A stretch of 32,650 nucleotides of DNA from an uncultured Acidimicrobium sp. (lineage in GTDB: Bacteria > Actinomycetota > Acidimicrobiia > Acidimicrobiales > Ilumatobacteraceae). Made by a program: the position numbers and the translations under genes. The notes below the pieces were generated by a model. That model was not told the origin of the DNA, did no database searches, and saw only the letters and a program-made list of their open reading frames with translations. Location of the stretch: assembly GCA_903895515.1 (NCBI GenBank), contig CAITUB010000213.1, positions 1 through 32,650 on the forward strand, given 5' to 3'. Below are positions 30,615 to 32,650 of the stretch, one piece after another; positions within the stretch are counted from its first letter, which is position 1; every line of letters begins with the position of its first letter.

Positions 30615-31405
30615 AACGTCGCATTCTCAATGCTGTTGGGCCAGTCGCAGTGTCTCTCGTATTCATCGCCCTGTGGTATTTGGTTGCGTACTCGCTGCAC
30701 AACAACTTCTCACCTGCATCGGGAAAGCCAATGATCATTCCGCCACCACATCGATTGTTTGAAGATTTTCATGGGCCGATTCGACAACGAATATTCACTG
30801 CCCTGCTCATCAGTACTCGTACCGCAATCACCGGACTTGCGTTATCGGCAATTGTTGGTATCACGATCGGTATCGCCATGGCACAAGCCAAATGGATCGA
30901 GCGGTCCCTGTGGCCACACCTCATAGCCCTTCAAGTGACCCCGATTATCGCCATCGTGCCATTGATGATTCGACTCATTGGCGCCAATTTCACCGCTCGC
31001 ATCACGGTGACCGTCATCATCTCGATCTTCCCAATTGTGTCCAACACCCTGTTTGGCATTCAGTCGGTACATCCTTCCCTGCACGACCTATTCCGTCTGC
31101 AAGGCAGCTCTCGCTGGGTGGTGCTCCGCAAATTGCAGCTTCCCGCCGCATCTCCTGCCATCTTTACTGGGCTTCGGGTTGCTGCTGGACTTGCGGTCAT
31201 TGGAGCCATTGTTGGCGACTTCTTCTTCACCAAAGGCGACCCAGGTCTTGGGCAACTCATTACCTTTTTCTTTCTCAATAATTTGTCCGGGCCAATGTTC
31301 ATCACAGCATTGTTCGCCACGGGATTAGGGCTTATGCTCTTTGTTTGCTTCGGTGTGTTAAACCGAATCGTCATCGGAAGATGGCACGATTCAATCGCAC
31401 GCTGA
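30611..31405 (+). CDS. ABC transporter permease, SsuC/ThiX type
   Basis: The 264-residue protein is a binding-protein-dependent permease with about six membrane segments. The family's coupling helix region is visible as LFRLQGSSRWVVLRKLQLPA, followed by AIFTGLRVAAGLAVIGAIVG. The basic start and first membrane segment (about 8-28) precede an extracytoplasmic loop (KPMIIPPPHRLFEDF), typical for SsuC/TauC/ThiX. The ATG overlaps the ATPase stop as ATGA. It probably works as a homodimer with the ATPase and the lipoprotein downstream. Confidence 0.92.
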   Translation: MKRRILNAVGPVAVSLVFIALWYLVAYSLHNNFSPASGKPMIIPPPHRLFEDFHGPIRQRIFTALLISTRTAITGLALSAIVGITIGIAMAQAKWIERSLWPHLIALQVTPIIAIVPLMIRLIGANFTARITVTVIISIFPIVSNTLFGIQSVHPSLHDLFRLQGSSRWVVLRKLQLPAASPAIFTGLRVAAGLAVIGAIVGDFFFTKGDPGLGQLITFFFLNNLSGPMFITALFATGLGLMLFVCFGVLNRIVIGRWHDSIAR

Positions 31406-31433
31406 GCAATCACAACTACAAACTGGAGACCCT

Positions 31434-32573
31434 ATGAAATTGTCATCCGTCCTTCGCTCTGCGTGTGCTGTCACCGCGGTAGCTCTCATTTCCACTTCGT
31501 GTGGCGGCTCTGGAGAGAGCAATTCTGCTCCAGCCGTTCCACAATCTGGAGTCCTAGCAGGAATTTGTCCTGAAAAAGTTGTCGTTCAAACCGATTGGTT
31601 CCCCGAAGCAGAACACGGCGGAATTTACGAATTGATGGGTGCTGATGCAACATCATCAAAAGACACCGGCGCAACAATTGGAACACTCACCTACGAAGGT
31701 GTTGACCAGGGAGTTCAACTCGAAATTCGAGCAGGTGGTCCTTTCCTTCAGACTCCAGTTGTCACTGCAATGTATGCAGACGATGCAATAACGCTCGGAT
31801 ACGTGGGCACCGATGTTGCCATCACTCGTTTCGCAGACGCTCCAACCATTGCAGTATTCAATGCACTAAACATCAATCCGCAAGTGGTGTTGTGGGATGC
31901 AGCAAAGCACCCAACCGCGCAAACTTTGGGCGATGTTGCCAAGGAAGTGAAATCGGTCTACGTCTACGGTGATCCTGCGTGGGCGCGTTACTTCGTAGCT
32001 CAAGGCATCCTGTCTAAAGATCAGATTGACAGTAACTACAAGGGCAATTTGCTTCTTGCAACTGACGATGCTGCGCACCAAGGATTCGCAACTTCAGAAC
32101 CGTACAAGTATGCAAACTTGGAGTCGGGAGTGGTCAATGTTGCATACACCTTGATTCATGATTTGGGTTGGAACTCGTATGCGCAAAATATGGCTATCCG
32201 TGCGGACAAACTGGAAGCGCTTAGCCCATGCTTAAAAGTTCTTGTTCCTATGATGCAACAAGCTCAATTGGATTACATCGCTTCACCAGATCGCGCTAAT
32301 GCGATCATCAAAGCAGCTGTCGTTGCTTTCGACAGTTGGTGGACACAGACCGATGGCGACTTGGCGAATGGTGCGGCTCAGTTACGTGATCTCAAACTCA
32401 TCGGCAACGGTGACACCTCAACGTTTGGTGACCTTGAAGAGTCACGCGTGAACGACTTCATCGGCAAGGCGTCACCAGTGCTTCGCGAACAAGGACTAGA
32501 AATTGGCGACATCGCAGCAAGCGACATCGTCAATAACGAATTCTTGAACCCAGACATCACCTACAAAGGCTGA
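31434..32573 (+). CDS. NMT1/THI5-like substrate-binding lipoprotein
   Basis: The 379-residue protein has an N-terminal signal with a lipobox-like STSC (Cys23), although the -3 residue is Ser rather than the usual Leu/Val/Ile. The mature part begins VVVQTDWFPEAEHGGIYELM, a typical opening of NMT1/THI5-like binding proteins (ThiY and RibY types) that bring in thiamine-pyrimidine or riboflavin-like compounds. The later LGYVGTDVAITRFADAP fits the ligand-selecting lobe. TGGAGA lies 6 bases before the ATG. A short leader shows no TPP or FMN riboswitch, so the ligand remains open. Confidence 0.88.
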   Translation: MKLSSVLRSACAVTAVALISTSCGGSGESNSAPAVPQSGVLAGICPEKVVVQTDWFPEAEHGGIYELMGADATSSKDTGATIGTLTYEGVDQGVQLEIRAGGPFLQTPVVTAMYADDAITLGYVGTDVAITRFADAPTIAVFNALNINPQVVLWDAAKHPTAQTLGDVAKEVKSVYVYGDPAWARYFVAQGILSKDQIDSNYKGNLLLATDDAAHQGFATSEPYKYANLESGVVNVAYTLIHDLGWNSYAQNMAIRADKLEALSPCLKVLVPMMQQAQLDYIASPDRANAIIKAAVVAFDSWWTQTDGDLANGAAQLRDLKLIGNGDTSTFGDLEESRVNDFIGKASPVLREQGLEIGDIAASDIVNNEFLNPDITYKG

Positions 32574-32575
32574 TA

Positions 32576-32650
32576 TCAGGCGTCTTTGACGCTCCATTTA
32601 CGCTTGGCGACTGGATCTTTATCGCTCCATGGGAAATTGATCCATTCGTC
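32576..32650 (-). CDS. End of a minus-strand reading frame (partial)
   Basis: On the minus strand the last 75 bases read 24 open codons and a TGA stop: DEWINFPWSDK, then DPVAKRKWSVKDA. The frame is open to the window edge. Its stop and the lipoprotein stop lie inside the palindrome TGATATCA (32571-32578). The amino acid mix is ordinary for a protein C-terminus, but too little is visible to name it. Confidence 0.5.
   Translation of the reverse strand, partial: DEWINFPWSDKDPVAKRKWSVKDA

Noticed and set aside
31406-31433. Possible TPP or FMN riboswitch before the NMT1/THI5-type lipoprotein
   Set aside because: Only 28 bases separate the permease and the lipoprotein, too short for a riboswitch, and no such element appears before the GDPD gene either.
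1-32650. CRISPR array, transposase, phage or integron features
   Set aside because: I saw no regularly spaced direct repeats, no transposase or integrase motifs, and no terminal inverted repeats; gene content is chromosomal throughout.

Overview
The window looks like chromosomal DNA from a compact, mid-GC actinobacterium. Actinobacterial markers are a WhiB regulator, a DUF4193-type acidic zinc protein, a HelY-type Ski2 helicase behind tatB-tatC, and a PgsA / FHA / MerR / bifunctional-nuclease / MerR block that mirrors the mycobacterial garA-ftsR neighbourhood. The base composition (about half G+C by eye) and the mixture of genes make me favour Acidimicrobiia (for example a freshwater or marine acIV/Ilumatobacter-like lineage), but that placement is inference. 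The region is almost entirely coding: the longest gene-free stretch is about 150 bases (716-865), so no gap exceeds 300 bases. Several convergent gene pairs have touching or overlapping stop codons. No insertion sequence, prophage, CRISPR array or rRNA was seen.

Layout. 1-2166: the end of a TrmI tRNA methyltransferase, a small ferredoxin, signal peptidase I and a glycerophosphodiester phosphodiesterase (GDPD). 2215-6625: a forward run of tatB, tatC, helY and a lone lipid-kinase C-terminal-like domain, followed by a 535-residue tandem ThyX-like protein (6663-8270). 8353-9640: an overlapping trio (acidic DUF4193-like zinc protein, hypothetical, GNAT). 9637-11810: enoyl-CoA hydratase and an unusual basic-repeat protein on the minus strand. 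11885-17145: gamma-carbonic-anhydrase-like protein, degenerate APH-type kinase, WhiB, threonine aldolase, a zinc-finger/coiled-coil protein, a sphingosine-1-phosphate-lyase-like enzyme and a helical hypothetical protein. 17155-19994 (minus): PgsA, zinc-ribbon FHA protein, FtsR-like MerR, DUF151 nuclease and a second MerR. 20054-22819: HIT hydrolase, SRAP DNA-damage protein, DUF554 and EamA membrane proteins, and tRNA-Pro(GGG). 22833-25567: zinc-ribbon membrane protein and Der GTPase against IspH. 25568-29123: acyl-CoA dehydrogenase, SirB1-like protein and acyl-CoA synthetase. 29131-32573: a second GDPD coupled to an NMT1/THI5-type ABC importer (ATPase, permease, lipoprotein). The last 75 bases hold the end of one more minus-strand reading frame.

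How the genes fit together: protein export (signal peptidase, TatBC), membrane lipid synthesis and turnover (PgsA, two GDPDs, S1P-lyase-like enzyme, lipid-kinase-like domain), fatty acid degradation (enoyl-CoA hydratase, acyl-CoA dehydrogenase, acyl-CoA synthetase), RNA and ribosome work (TrmI, HelY, Der, tRNA-Pro), and growth control (FHA/MerR block, WhiB). The points I find most worth checking are the tandem ThyX-like protein, whose two halves carry complementary broken catalytic motifs; the close pairing of genes that in other actinobacteria flank the Pup-proteasome locus; the gamma-carbonic-anhydrase-like protein with an altered zinc site; and the 454-residue basic-repeat protein of unknown function.
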